Source: Rubritalea marina DSM 17716
Lineage (GTDB): Bacteria; Verrucomicrobiota; Verrucomicrobiia; Verrucomicrobiales; Akkermansiaceae
Length of the DNA stretch: 64,000 bases
Direction: 5' to 3'
NCBI RefSeq assembly: GCF_000378105.1
Contig: NZ_KB899255.1
Span: 1 to 64,000, forward strand
Below are positions 35,262-45,378 of the stretch, one piece after another (positions within the stretch are counted from its first letter, which is position 1; each line of letters opens with the position of its first letter). The notes beneath the pieces are model-generated. The model was not told the DNA's origin and did no database searches. It saw only the letters and a list, made by a program, of their open reading frames with translations. The position numbers were made by a program, and so were the translations under genes.

Positions 35262-36520
35262 GGGAATAGTCCGCGTTGTTGTTTCACCTCGGCGACTTCT
35301 TGGATACCGAGTGAGAGAGCCGCGAGTCGATGTGGGATTTTTTTGTAGCGAGCGAATGCGAGTACGCGATCGAAGGCCTTGGCCATCATCGTGTCTAACT
35401 TACTGAGAACCTCTTGCTCTGACCACTGGAAGCGTTGGATGTTTTGAACCCACTCAAAGTAGGAGACGGTAACACCACCAGCATTGCATAAAATGTCTGG
35501 GATGAGGAAGATGTCATCGCGCTTCTCAATGATGGCATCGGCTTCCGGTGTGGTGGGGCCATTGGCAGCTTCGGCGAGGATCTTGCACTTGAGATCGGCG
35601 GCATTGTGCTCGGTGATCACGCGGTCGACGGCTGCGGGTACGAGGATGTCGCATTCTTGAACGAGCATGGCATCGGGGTCGATCGTGTCGGCGTCTGGGT
35701 AGCTTTTGATGTCTCCTGTGCTGTCGAGGTGTCTTTTTAAGGCTGCTAGATCGATACCCTCGGGGTGATAGAGCGCACCAGTCACATCTGAGATGCCAAT
35801 GATTTTGATGCCAAAGCGGCTGAGCGTGAGCGCGGCGTAGTAGCCGACGTTACCGAATCCTTGGACAATGGCTGTGGCTTTGTCTGGGTCTAATTGACAC
35901 TTTGAGAGTGCGCGTGTGGCGAGGAAGGCAACGCCATGGCCAGTTGCTGCTTCACGGCCTTCCGATCCTTGTAGGTTGACTGGCTTGCCGGTGACAACTC
36001 CTGGCACAAGGTGCCCTGCGTGGGCGGAGTAAACGTCGAGCATCCAGGCCATGACTTGCGCATTGGTGCCCATGTCTGGAGCCATGACGTCGGTTTCTGG
36101 GCCGATGAAAGGAAGCATCTCTGAGGTGTAGCGTCTTGTGAGGTTTTCCAATTCCTTTACACTCATCGTGCGGGGGTCACAAGCGACGCCACCTTTGCCG
36201 CCACCGAAGGGAAGCCCCATGAGCGCGCATTTCCAGTTCATCCACATGGCCAAGGCGGCCACTTCCCCGAGGTCGGTGTTGGGGTGGAATCGAAGGCCTC
36301 CTTTCACAGGTCCTCGCGAGAGCTGGTGTTGAACGCGGTAGCCAAAGAGCACATGGGTCTCGCCTGAATCTAACTTAATTGGGATGCTCACGGTGAGCAG
36401 GCGCTTGGGCCATTTACAGCGTTCGCGGACGTCGTTGGATAGACCAAGGAAGTCGGCGGTGCGGTCAAATTGTTCCGCCGCCATATGAAATACAGGATTG
36501 TTCAGAAGTTCCTCTCTCAT
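35258..36520 (-). CDS. gdhA: Glu/Leu/Phe/Val dehydrogenase (NAD(P)-glutamate dehydrogenase type)
   Basis: The 420-residue enzyme interconverts glutamate and 2-oxoglutarate plus ammonia. It shows GGLRFHPNTDLGEVAALAMWMNWK, the glutamate-binding Lys motif LPFGGGKGGVACDPR, ETDVMAPDMGTN and a Rossmann IVQGFGNVGYYAALTL. The length and motifs suit the GdhA/RocG-like hexamers. It lies first in a two-gene unit with the enoyl reductase. Cofactor preference was not assigned. Confidence 0.93.
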   Translation of the reverse strand: MREELLNNPVFHMAAEQFDRTADFLGLSNDVRERCKWPKRLLTVSIPIKLDSGETHVLFGYRVQHQLSRGPVKGGLRFHPNTDLGEVAALAMWMNWKCALMGLPFGGGKGGVACDPRTMSVKELENLTRRYTSEMLPFIGPETDVMAPDMGTNAQVMAWMLDVYSAHAGHLVPGVVTGKPVNLQGSEGREAATGHGVAFLATRALSKCQLDPDKATAIVQGFGNVGYYAALTLSRFGIKIIGISDVTGALYHPEGIDLAALKRHLDSTGDIKSYPDADTIDPDAMLVQECDILVPAAVDRVITEHNAADLKCKILAEAANGPTTPEADAIIEKRDDIFLIPDILCNAGGVTVSYFEWVQNIQRFQWSEQEVLSKLDTMMAKAFDRVLAFARYKKIPHRLAALSLGIQEVAEVKQQRGLFP

Positions 36521-36564
36521 GAACTAACATTAGATACCAAATTTTAGAATCTCACAAAGAAAAT

Positions 36565-36601
36565 GCTGAAAATAAATAAAGCTCACCATTGGGTGAGCTT
36601 T
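36565..36601 (-). terminator. rho-independent terminator of the DUF4259 gene
   Basis: A perfect 10-bp stem (aaagctcacc / ggtgagcttt) with loop attg is followed on the minus strand by ATTTATTTTC. It lies just downstream of the leftward DUF4259 gene. Confidence 0.85.
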
Positions 36602-36635
36602 GCGATTCTTGGGTAGATTTGGGTGTACTGGCTGC

Positions 36636-37043
36636 CTAGAGCTGGCTGAGCTGGACGAGGATTTCGCGCATGGACTCAACGTTTTCTTGCCATTCGGCGT
36701 AGTCTTCGGATTCGGCCCAGATGTTGTTGAGTTCGCAGTCTTCGCTGAGGACCTTATCGATGGATGAGAGTACCGTTTCTGGGAGGTCGCTGACGTCGTC
36801 ACATTCATTGTCACCGCACCAGTCGACAAGTTCGTTGGGCACGCCCACACGAGGTTCATCGAGGAGTGCAATCAGCGTTTCACCTGCGGCGAGGATGACG
36901 GATGCTTGTTCTGCTTCTAAAAATCCAGAATCGATACTGATAGAATCGATTAGAAATTCGCGAGCGTCTTCGGAATCAATGAGTTCCTGAATCCAATCAT
37001 TCGCGGTATCTTCTTCAAATGTCTTTGTGCCCCAAGCTGCCAT
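36636..37043 (-). CDS. DUF4259 family protein
   Basis: The 135-residue, very acidic soluble protein starts MAAWGTKTFEEDTANDWIQELI, the DUF4259 signature. Two helical halves rich in Glu and Asp follow, with a Cys pair (DWCGDNECDD). Function unknown; members often lie near stress or defence genes, but nothing here shows such a link. It is a single gene with its own terminator. Confidence 0.8.
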   Translation of the reverse strand: MAAWGTKTFEEDTANDWIQELIDSEDAREFLIDSISIDSGFLEAEQASVILAAGETLIALLDEPRVGVPNELVDWCGDNECDDVSDLPETVLSSIDKVLSEDCELNNIWAESEDYAEWQENVESMREILVQLSQL

Positions 37044-37221
37044 GGTATTCGATGCGGTTGTGTTCCGTTAATTCGGATTTAGAGGATGGATTTCCTGTGG
37101 TCAACCCCCCATGCTCTCTTTTTTTGCATGCGTGGGGAATCTATCAGGCTAGGTGAGTGGTGGTTGCTGATTTTTATAACTGTTGATTATTCGAGATGAA
37201 AGACTTATGGGCAAGTTGAAT

Positions 37222-38244
37222 CTACTCGTTGTTGGTGATTTGGCCGGGTCTGCCATTGCGGATGATGGCTGAAAAGTTCTCGGCTTTGTGGTTTTTTTGA
37301 GCGACATCGTTGATAAAGCACCTTTCACGGAGCTCTTCGAAGCTGAGATTATCGGTGACGATCGACCCTTCTTCGTAGAGCAATTGGTCGAGGAGGCCAT
37401 TGATGAGAATGCGTATGTCGAAGACTGAGCGTTGTTCTTCGGGGATCTGGTTGCGGATGCTTGTGGTGCAATTGGCGTTGAGAATGTTGTAGAATTCTGG
37501 ATCGGTTGCGAGTTTGTTTTGTACTTCGACGGAGCTAAGGAAGAGGTATTCGACCATGGCTTGGTTGGCAGTCGATTTGTAGAGGTAGACTGGTTCGTTG
37601 CGTACGTTGGTGCGTAAGCGCACCACATCTTTTTCGTCGGAGAAGATGTATTGGAGTTCGTATTTTTTGTATAGGCCAGCGAGTGGGTTGAAGTATTCGC
37701 CCTTCTCGCGTCGGGTTTCGATACTCAGGCAAATGTGGCCTTGTTCACCGAAGTCGAAGGAGAGCATCGGGTGCGCCATGAAGTTGCCTAGGAAGCGATC
37801 ATGGAAGATGTCTAGCCCTTGAAGCTTGCTGAGCTGCACCGTGCGCGTCGTCCAGCGCGGGATCGACTCACCTGCATCGGTGTAATCGTAGTTGCGGAAG
37901 TTGTGGAAGGTGAAGGTGTCGCCATCGATCGTGACGTGGCCGGTTTCTTCAAACCCTTCAGACCAGTCGAGATCATTTGAGGCATCGATGTTGAGCCATG
38001 GGATTGCGACAATGAGTACGAAGATGCCGGTGAGGGCGGCGCGTTGCCACCAGTGGCGGAGTCGGTACATTCCCATGGCAAAGAGGATGAGCCAGATCAC
38101 GGAGGCGATGCTGTTGATGCGTGCATGGCCGCCGTAGGGTTCGTCAAAGAAGAATGCTCCCCACCAATAAATGATGATCAGCCAAAGTGGGAGATTGGCG
38201 AGCCAACGGAGGAGTGTTGGGCTTTGTGTGGGTTCTTTGCTCAC
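37222..38244 (-). CDS. DUF4105 (Lnb-like) membrane protein
   Basis: The 340-residue protein has three hydrophobic segments in its first 85 residues. A periplasmic domain follows with HPMLSFDFGEQGHICLSIETRREKGEYFNPLAGLYKKYELQYIFSDEKD and NANCTTSIRN, the DUF4105/lacto-N-biosidase N-terminal pattern with the conserved Cys of NCTT. This Cys-His-like signature suggests an NlpC/P60-like peptidase fold acting in the envelope. The start is a GTG overlapping the lipase-like gene stop (GTGA), so the two are coupled. Confidence 0.8.
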   Translation of the reverse strand: MSKEPTQSPTLLRWLANLPLWLIIIYWWGAFFFDEPYGGHARINSIASVIWLILFAMGMYRLRHWWQRAALTGIFVLIVAIPWLNIDASNDLDWSEGFEETGHVTIDGDTFTFHNFRNYDYTDAGESIPRWTTRTVQLSKLQGLDIFHDRFLGNFMAHPMLSFDFGEQGHICLSIETRREKGEYFNPLAGLYKKYELQYIFSDEKDVVRLRTNVRNEPVYLYKSTANQAMVEYLFLSSVEVQNKLATDPEFYNILNANCTTSIRNQIPEEQRSVFDIRILINGLLDQLLYEEGSIVTDNLSFEELRERCFINDVAQKNHKAENFSAIIRNGRPGQITNNE

Positions 38245-39950
38245 GGAGTTTGATGGAGGTTGAGGTGCTTGCGGAGGATGCGATTCATTTCTTTGACTGC
38301 CGCTGGGTCGCGGTGCGCACCGTGTCCGGAGGGGACGATGAGTTCTGATTCCGCGCCATCGAGGTGCGAGCTAGAATATGGCACGATGCCGTCGGAGCTA
38401 TTGACGCCTCCTCCTTTTCCCCGATCACCCATGATGGAATGGTAGGGAATACTATCTGGTATGGGGCGGTCGGCGATGAAGCGTAGCGCAGGGTTGCCCT
38501 CTTTGAGTGTGCTCATGCTGTTCACTGGGCTTTCGCGGTTGAACATGCTTTTGCCAAGGTCTGTCATCGATTGGGCTGCGCCTGTGATGTTGAATCGGAC
38601 AATTTCTTTGGGGATTCGGATGAGGGTGGCGACGAAGCTCCCGTACCATGTATTTGCTTTGTTGCTCCCTCGATGTGGGGTTGCGATGAAGATCGCGCGG
38701 GTGAGTTCTGATGGCTGCGGGGTATTGAAGAGAGTGACGAGGTCGGCCTTGATGTATGGGGAGGCTTTGAGTTCTTCGATTGGCGTGTGAGAGAGCTTGC
38801 TCCAAGCGCTTTCATCGAGATCACGCACCATCATTGAGGTGAGTAGTCCTCCCATGCTGTGGCCAATGATGACCATGTTTTCTGAGCGTCCTGGGGCAGA
38901 ATGTTCGCGTGTGTATTTGTGGAGGGTGCGCAGGTCTTCTTTGAGCTTGGCTCCGGTCATGCGGACTGGGAAGCCTGTGGGATAGTAGAACATGTAGGGT
39001 TGGAATTGGTGGCGGATCTCGGGGTCTGCCATCAACTCATTCACAGGGTCTGCCCAGGTGTCTGGGCTTGATACGAGCCCATGTACGAGGATGAGAGGGG
39101 TTTTGTTGGGGTCAAATGGTGCCTCGAGATGGAGTCCCATCCGGCCGGAATAGCGCATTGGTCGGAAGACTCCCATGATGCGGGATGCATCGGCGGTGGC
39201 GGTTTTTGTCTCCAATGCGATGTAGGTGCTCGCTGTGAGGTTTACTTTGAGTGGGTGGCGTTTGCCCCAGACCTCGACATGATCGTGGCGTGAGGCATCG
39301 TAGAAGTGCACGACGGCTTCTCCGTCGTCTTTGAAGTCAATGAGGGCGCTGAGGTTGAATGAGCCGCCTAGGGTATTGACGAATGGGTTTTGTTTCTCCT
39401 GAAAGCGCCCGTGTGTGGCGACCATTGGGGCGCCGATACCGTCTTGGCTGACCTCTGATCGTAGGCCACGGCGGTAGGTGCAGTCGACTGGGATGAGGTC
39501 GTCCATGTGGTCGACGTCTTTGAGTGGGGTCTGGCTTGTGTCAAAACTGACGTGGAAGGACTGGAATTCGGTTTGGTACTCAGTGGGGCTAGTCCAGCGG
39601 TGCTCGAGCATGAGGTCGAGTGCTTGGCCTACTGCTTGGTTGTAGATCGGAATGAAGTATGGGTTTTGGCTATCCCAGACGTACTTTGCGACCTGCAGGT
39701 AGATGGCCGTGGCGTAGGCGGGTTTTTTGGTTTCCCATTGTTCTGCGACGTCCACCTGGCGCACTAATCGTTTGTAGGTGTCGTGGTAGCGCTCGTTTTG
39801 CTGCTCTGGCTCCAGTTTCATCAATGGAACAAAGGCGCTCTCCTTCTCGTAGACTTTTAGCTTGCCGCATTGAGTGAGCAGGAGGCAGGAGCTAAATCCG
39901 AGGAAGAGCTGCAGCAGCTTAGTTGGCCGTACGGGGAGAGTGTGCTTCAT
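38241..39950 (-). CDS. alpha/beta-hydrolase lipoprotein
   Basis: About 569 residues from the ATG at 39950; a TTG four codons upstream is less likely. A lipobox (LLLTQC) at the end of the signal sequence predicts an outer- or inner-membrane lipoprotein. The catalytic serine is in MVIIGHSMGGLLTSMM, preceded by ILVHGLVSSPDTWADPVNEL. Late GVNSSDGIVPYSSSHLDG and SGHGAHRD supply plausible Asp and His. It is probably an esterase or lipase at the cell surface. It is coupled to the DUF4105 gene. Confidence 0.85.
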   Translation of the reverse strand: MKHTLPVRPTKLLQLFLGFSSCLLLTQCGKLKVYEKESAFVPLMKLEPEQQNERYHDTYKRLVRQVDVAEQWETKKPAYATAIYLQVAKYVWDSQNPYFIPIYNQAVGQALDLMLEHRWTSPTEYQTEFQSFHVSFDTSQTPLKDVDHMDDLIPVDCTYRRGLRSEVSQDGIGAPMVATHGRFQEKQNPFVNTLGGSFNLSALIDFKDDGEAVVHFYDASRHDHVEVWGKRHPLKVNLTASTYIALETKTATADASRIMGVFRPMRYSGRMGLHLEAPFDPNKTPLILVHGLVSSPDTWADPVNELMADPEIRHQFQPYMFYYPTGFPVRMTGAKLKEDLRTLHKYTREHSAPGRSENMVIIGHSMGGLLTSMMVRDLDESAWSKLSHTPIEELKASPYIKADLVTLFNTPQPSELTRAIFIATPHRGSNKANTWYGSFVATLIRIPKEIVRFNITGAAQSMTDLGKSMFNRESPVNSMSTLKEGNPALRFIADRPIPDSIPYHSIMGDRGKGGGVNSSDGIVPYSSSHLDGAESELIVPSGHGAHRDPAAVKEMNRILRKHLNLHQTP

Positions 39951-40024
39951 GGGTGTGCGCAAGTGAATCAGCCACCACCTTGCCTAACAATCCGTTAAAT
40001 TGCAAGGTGATAGCATGATGGGGG

Positions 40025-41302
40025 CTACTGAAGGGCGGTTTCGAGATCGGCAATGATGTCGTCGATGTGCTCGATCCCGACTGACAGTCTGACCATGCCT
40101 GGGGTGATGCCGCCCTTGGTTTGTTGTTCTTCACTCATCTGTGAGTGCGTCGTGGATGAGGGATGGATGGCTAGTGATTTCGCATCTCCAACATTTGCTA
40201 GATGTGAGAAGAGTTGTAGTTTATCGATGAAGTTTTGACCGGCTTCGCGTCCACCCTTGATCTCGAAGACGAGGACTGATCCGCCCATACCATTGAGGTA
40301 CTTCTTACTTTTGGCGTGTTGTGAGTCGCTTTCGAGGCCCGGGTATTTCACCCATTCTACGGCGTCGTGATCTTGCAGGTATTTTGCCACGGCTAGAGTG
40401 TTTTCACAGTGTCTGTCCATGCGCAGTGGCAGGGTTTCGATCCCTTGCATGGCCATCCAGGAGTTGTCAGGTGCGATGCAGGCTCCGAGGTTGCGCAGTG
40501 GGACGGTGCGCATGCGTAGGATGAAGGCGAGTGGGGCGAGTGGCTCGGGGAGGTCGTGACCCCAGCGGAGTCCGTGGTAGGAGGTGTCTGGCTTGTCGTA
40601 GAGTGGGTGCTTGCCAGCGGCCCAATTGAATGTGCCTGAGTCGATGACAATTCCGCCGATGCCTGTGCCGTGGCCGCCGAGCCATTTGGTGAGTGAGTGG
40701 ATCACAATGTCGGCACCATGATCAAGGGGGCGGCAAAGGTGCGGTGTGGTGAATGTGGAATCCGCGATGAGCGGAAGTCCTGCAGCATGGGCGATTTCGG
40801 CAATTGCTTCGATGTCGGTGACTTCGGAGGCTGGGTTGGAAATGGTTTCGATGAATACGCCTCGGGTGTTGTCGTCGATGGCGGCAGCAATTTCATCTGG
40901 CTTGTTTGGGTCAACAAATTTCACCTCGATTCCGAGGCTGGGGAGGATGTCGTTGAACTGGGTGTAGGTGCCACCGTAGAGGCTGTTGGCGGAGACGATG
41001 TTGTCTCCAGCTTGGGCGATGTTGATGATGGTGTAGAAAATCGCTGATGTGCCAGAGGCGAGGGCGAGGCCACCCATCTCTGGGGCGCCTTCTAGCAGAG
41101 CGACACGCTTTTCTAGCACATCGGTGGTTGGGTTTTGAAGGCGGGTGTAGATGTATCCTAGTTCTTTGAGCGCAAATAGGTTTGCGGCATGCTCGGAGGA
41201 ATTGAATACGTAGGAAGAGGTGCGGTAGAGTGGTACGGCGCGGGAGTTGGTGGTTGGGTCGATGGATTGGCCCCCATGAAGGCAGAGAGTTTCAAGTTTC
41301 AT
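40025..41302 (-). CDS. metY: O-acetylhomoserine aminocarboxypropyltransferase
   Basis: This PLP enzyme makes homocysteine from O-acetylhomoserine and sulfide. It begins MKLETLCLHGGQSID and has SSYVFNSSEHAANLF, YIYTRLQNPTTDVLEKRVALLEG and the PLP-binding Lys206 in HSLTKWLGGHGTGIGG, all typical of MetY rather than MetB/MetC. At 425 residues it is the usual length. A second ATG two codons upstream is equally possible. No SAM or other methionine riboswitch was recognised upstream. Confidence 0.93.
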   Translation of the reverse strand: MKLETLCLHGGQSIDPTTNSRAVPLYRTSSYVFNSSEHAANLFALKELGYIYTRLQNPTTDVLEKRVALLEGAPEMGGLALASGTSAIFYTIINIAQAGDNIVSANSLYGGTYTQFNDILPSLGIEVKFVDPNKPDEIAAAIDDNTRGVFIETISNPASEVTDIEAIAEIAHAAGLPLIADSTFTTPHLCRPLDHGADIVIHSLTKWLGGHGTGIGGIVIDSGTFNWAAGKHPLYDKPDTSYHGLRWGHDLPEPLAPLAFILRMRTVPLRNLGACIAPDNSWMAMQGIETLPLRMDRHCENTLAVAKYLQDHDAVEWVKYPGLESDSQHAKSKKYLNGMGGSVLVFEIKGGREAGQNFIDKLQLFSHLANVGDAKSLAIHPSSTTHSQMSEEQQTKGGITPGMVRLSVGIEHIDDIIADLETALQ

Positions 41303-41448
41303 AAGCATCTAAGCTATACACAGCTATTGCTTTGCTGCTAAGTGAAAAATGTAGCAAAATGTTCAATTTTCTAAGTGGATGGATTGCTCGTACTCGCATC
41401 GAATCTTCTTGGAGAATGTGGTGGCTGATGAGACTCTGTGCGGTGTCG

Positions 41449-42876
41449 ATGAATGAGCAAGTGAGTAAGCGATGTGTGATATGGTTCAGGAGAGATCTGC
41501 GTCTGATGGATCAAGCCGCGGTAGCGGCAGCGGTGGCGGAGGGTTACGAGCTGGTGCCGGTGTTTTTGTGGGAGACTGGGCAGGCTTGGGAGATGGGGGC
41601 AGCGCAGCAATGGTGGCTGCATCACGCACTCGATGAATTGTCGCAAATGGTGGAGTCTCTTGGGGGAAAGCTTCACTTGGCTCATGCGCACAAGGCGAGC
41701 CAGGCCACCATCATCAGTCTGCTGAAAGCATCTGGAGCTGATGCGATTTATTGGGGGCGTCGTTACGCACCTCAAGAGGTCGCTCATGATGCGGCATTGA
41801 AGCAGGCGCTTCAGTCAGAGGGCTTCGAGGTGAAGAGTTTCAATACCATGTTGCTGCACGAGCCGATGCAGATGTTCAACAAGTCGGGGAATCCTTATCA
41901 GGTATTCACGCCCTATTATAAAAATTGTCTAAACTACGAAGTGGCGGCATGCCACGCGCTTGAGTTAGCGACGAGCCGATGGGCATCGGTGGATTGGGGG
42001 GTCTCACTGGAGTGCTTGAGCTTGATCCCAGAGATTCCTTGGTATGGGGGCTTTGAGTCGAAGTGGTGCCCGAGGCGCGATGCGGCACTGGTGATGCTTG
42101 AGCAATGGGCTGGAGGGGCTGTGGATCGCTATGATGCTAGCCGCAACATGATGGCCTCTGAGGTAACTTCGAGGCTGAGCCCCTATCTTGCCTTTGGTCA
42201 GCTGAGCCCGCGTGAGATTTGGCATGCATGTGCTGCAAATGGAGCTCCTTATCAACGGCAATTGGTTTGGAGGGAGTTCTCCTATTACTTGATGTACCAT
42301 TTCCCGCACTCGGTGGATCAGTCGCTGAAGTTAGAGTGGCAACTCTTCCCGTGGCAGCGCGATACCGAGACGGTGGAGCGTTGGCAACAAGGGAAGACTG
42401 GCATTCCGGTGGTGGATGCGGCGATGCGGCAGCTGTGGCAAACTGGGTGGATGCACAACCGCGCACGCATGGTCGTGGCCTCGGTGTTGGTGAAGTATCT
42501 ACAGCAGGACTGGATGCTCGGAGCCCAGTGGTTTTGGGATACCTTGCTCGATGCTGATTTGGCGAACAATTCGATGGGGTGGCAATGGTCTGCGGGTTGT
42601 GGAGCGGATGCAGCTCCATACTTTCGGGTGATGAACCCGGTGCTCCAGTCGCAGAAGTTTGATCCTACGGGCGAGTACATTCGTCGGTTTGTGCCGGAGC
42701 TCACGGAGGTGCCAGACAAGTACATCCACGCGCCTTGGGAGATGCCTGAATTGTTGGCCACGCAGTACCTGAAGCCAAACTCGATCTATCTGCATCCGAT
42801 CGTGGAGCCGAAAGAAGGACGCCAGCGTGCGCTCGAAGCGCTGGAGAAGTTTAAGCAGGCCAAGGAAGCCCAGTGA
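41449..42876 (+). CDS. phr: deoxyribodipyrimidine photo-lyase
   Basis: This light-driven enzyme reverses cyclobutane pyrimidine dimers with FAD. It starts MNEQVSKRCVIWFRRDLRLMDQAAV, and the antenna domain fills the first 130 residues. The FAD domain contains LVWREFSYYLMYHFPH, GKTGIPVVDAAMRQLWQTGWMHNRARM and DADLANNSMGWQWSAGCGADAAPYFRVMNPVLQ. The ATG at 41449 gives the family length of 475. The frame is open 117 bases upstream but encodes unrelated residues. Confidence 0.95.
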   Translation: MNEQVSKRCVIWFRRDLRLMDQAAVAAAVAEGYELVPVFLWETGQAWEMGAAQQWWLHHALDELSQMVESLGGKLHLAHAHKASQATIISLLKASGADAIYWGRRYAPQEVAHDAALKQALQSEGFEVKSFNTMLLHEPMQMFNKSGNPYQVFTPYYKNCLNYEVAACHALELATSRWASVDWGVSLECLSLIPEIPWYGGFESKWCPRRDAALVMLEQWAGGAVDRYDASRNMMASEVTSRLSPYLAFGQLSPREIWHACAANGAPYQRQLVWREFSYYLMYHFPHSVDQSLKLEWQLFPWQRDTETVERWQQGKTGIPVVDAAMRQLWQTGWMHNRARMVVASVLVKYLQQDWMLGAQWFWDTLLDADLANNSMGWQWSAGCGADAAPYFRVMNPVLQSQKFDPTGEYIRRFVPELTEVPDKYIHAPWEMPELLATQYLKPNSIYLHPIVEPKEGRQRALEALEKFKQAKEAQ

Positions 42877-42910
42877 CCATGAGCTAAGGTGTGGCGCTGT
42901 AGGAATGCGC

Positions 42911-43153
42911 TTAAGGCTTCTTTTTTCCGCGTGGCCAGAGGGCAGCGATGATGCCACAGAGTGCGCCAATGATAAAGGTGAGAGCGAGGAGTAGCGCGAG
43001 TGAGAGGTTGAGCTCAGCCCAGAAGGCACGCAGGGTAACGGTGGCGGTATTCTGAGCAATGATGATGGCGACGGCGAGTGTGAGTGTCACGCCGACACCG
43101 AGTTTGAACTTCTTGTACCAGTTGCTTTTATTGGGAGTTTGTTCTTGGTTCAT
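42911..43153 (-). CDS. LapA/DUF1049-like small membrane protein
   Basis: The 80-residue protein has two hydrophobic segments (about 20-38 and 47-70). The sequence between them, AQNTATVTLRAFWAELNLSLALLLALTFIIGALCG, fits the LapA (lipopolysaccharide assembly protein A) domain. It starts 3 bases downstream of the hemF stop and is probably cotranscribed. A link to envelope assembly is inferred only from the family name. Confidence 0.78.
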   Translation of the reverse strand: MNQEQTPNKSNWYKKFKLGVGVTLTLAVAIIIAQNTATVTLRAFWAELNLSLALLLALTFIIGALCGIIAALWPRGKKKP

Positions 43154-43156
43154 GAT

Positions 43157-44122
<966 letters not shown>

Positions 44123-45259
44123 CTAGTCGGCGTGAGCCTGGCTTTCGATCATTCGGAGACGCAGGTTTTCATAGGCGAGGAACCATGAGACCATGGATAG
44201 TGGCAGTGCCCAGATGAGGCCAAGAAATAGCAAGATACAGCCTGCGATGATGGCGAGCAAATTGAGCATGCCGAGCCCGAAGAGGCTGAGGGTTTTTCCT
44301 TTGGTGATGTCCATGCTGTATTGCAGCGATTCGATGATTCCGAGGTTCTTGTCGGCAATTGCAGTCGAGTAGAACATGAGGCGCAGGCTGAGGTAGATGC
44401 CGGGGATGATGAAGCAGAGAATACCGATAAAGATAAGGATGCCGTAGACGATGGAGGTGATAAACAGCCTTGCTGCTCTGCCGAGCGGTTGCTTGAACAT
44501 GGTGGTGATGTCAAGTTTGCCGCCGCGGAGAACGGCCAGTACCGCCACGGTGAATCCAATCAGTAGGTAAGAGCTCAGCATTTGGTTGAGAATCCATCCT
44601 AGAATGCTGGCGAATGGTGAGTGGATTTGCTCGCTTTCAATCCAACCTTCTTCGAGCATCTTGCGCAGTGACTCTGGGTCTGAGAGCTTGGGAGTTGGAT
44701 TGCTTTCCTGGGCGGGTTGTGGAGCTTGGTAGTCGAGTGCTTCTTCGATGGAGAGGTCTTCGGTGGCCTCGAGAATGGACTCTGAGGTGCTGGGCTTGGC
44801 AATGGTCAGTGGTTCGCGATTTTCCGAGATGGTCACAGAATTTTTGAAGGAAGCATCGATGCTAAACTGGGCGGCGGTGATGATGCTGGAGCCGATGAGG
44901 GTGGCAATGCAGTAGATGATGAGTGCCAGAAAAATATCGCCGAAGCGTTTACTCAAGATTTTCCATGAACGGCTGAAGCAATCAACGGCACTGAATGGCT
45001 GGGTGCCGATGGCCATGTCTTGGGTATGTGTTTGGTGGCTTGCCTGAGTGGTGGGGGCGGCTGGGCTCGGTGTTGTGGCTGCGAGGGTTCCAAGATCGCG
45101 AAAGGCTTCGACCTCTAGGAATGGGCACCATTCGGACATTCCTTTTTGCCATACAAGCGTGTTGCTTGGTAGTTGGCTCTGCAGCATTTCTTTGAGCTCT
45201 GCTTCAGAGACTGGGCCAGCTTGTTCCCCATTCAGCGTGTAATACCACATGCAGCACAT
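44123..45259 (-). CDS. GYF_2 domain membrane protein
   Basis: About 378 residues from the ATG at 45259, which has a GGAAG ribosome-binding site 7 bases upstream; the next ATG at 45250 also works. A GYF_2 domain (MWYYTLNGEQAGPVSEAELKEMLQ, then LVWQKGMSEWCPFLEV) is followed by a Pro/Thr-rich linker and a DUF975-like membrane domain of about five segments. The linker between TM1 and TM2 is acidic and long. It shares only the N-terminal domain with the GYF_2-RDD protein at 31.6 kb. Function unknown. Confidence 0.75.
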   Translation of the reverse strand: MCCMWYYTLNGEQAGPVSEAELKEMLQSQLPSNTLVWQKGMSEWCPFLEVEAFRDLGTLAATTPSPAAPTTQASHQTHTQDMAIGTQPFSAVDCFSRSWKILSKRFGDIFLALIIYCIATLIGSSIITAAQFSIDASFKNSVTISENREPLTIAKPSTSESILEATEDLSIEEALDYQAPQPAQESNPTPKLSDPESLRKMLEEGWIESEQIHSPFASILGWILNQMLSSYLLIGFTVAVLAVLRGGKLDITTMFKQPLGRAARLFITSIVYGILIFIGILCFIIPGIYLSLRLMFYSTAIADKNLGIIESLQYSMDITKGKTLSLFGLGMLNLLAIIAGCILLFLGLIWALPLSMVSWFLAYENLRLRMIESQAHAD

Positions 45260-45319
45260 GTTGCGGCTTCCAATCAGCGCTGTGAAGCGTGAAGTGACGA
45301 GATCACGATTTTCTAAGCT

Positions 45320-45348
45320 AAAAAAAGACGGCACCCGTTGAGGTGCCG
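45320..45348 (-). terminator. rho-independent terminator after lpdA
   Basis: On the minus strand a 7-bp GC-rich stem (cggcacc / ggtgccg) is followed within a few bases by a run of seven T. It sits 30 bases downstream of the lpdA stop codon. Confidence 0.85.
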
Positions 45349-45378
45349 CCTGGAAAATGTGGGTCGTGCTTCCTTCTC

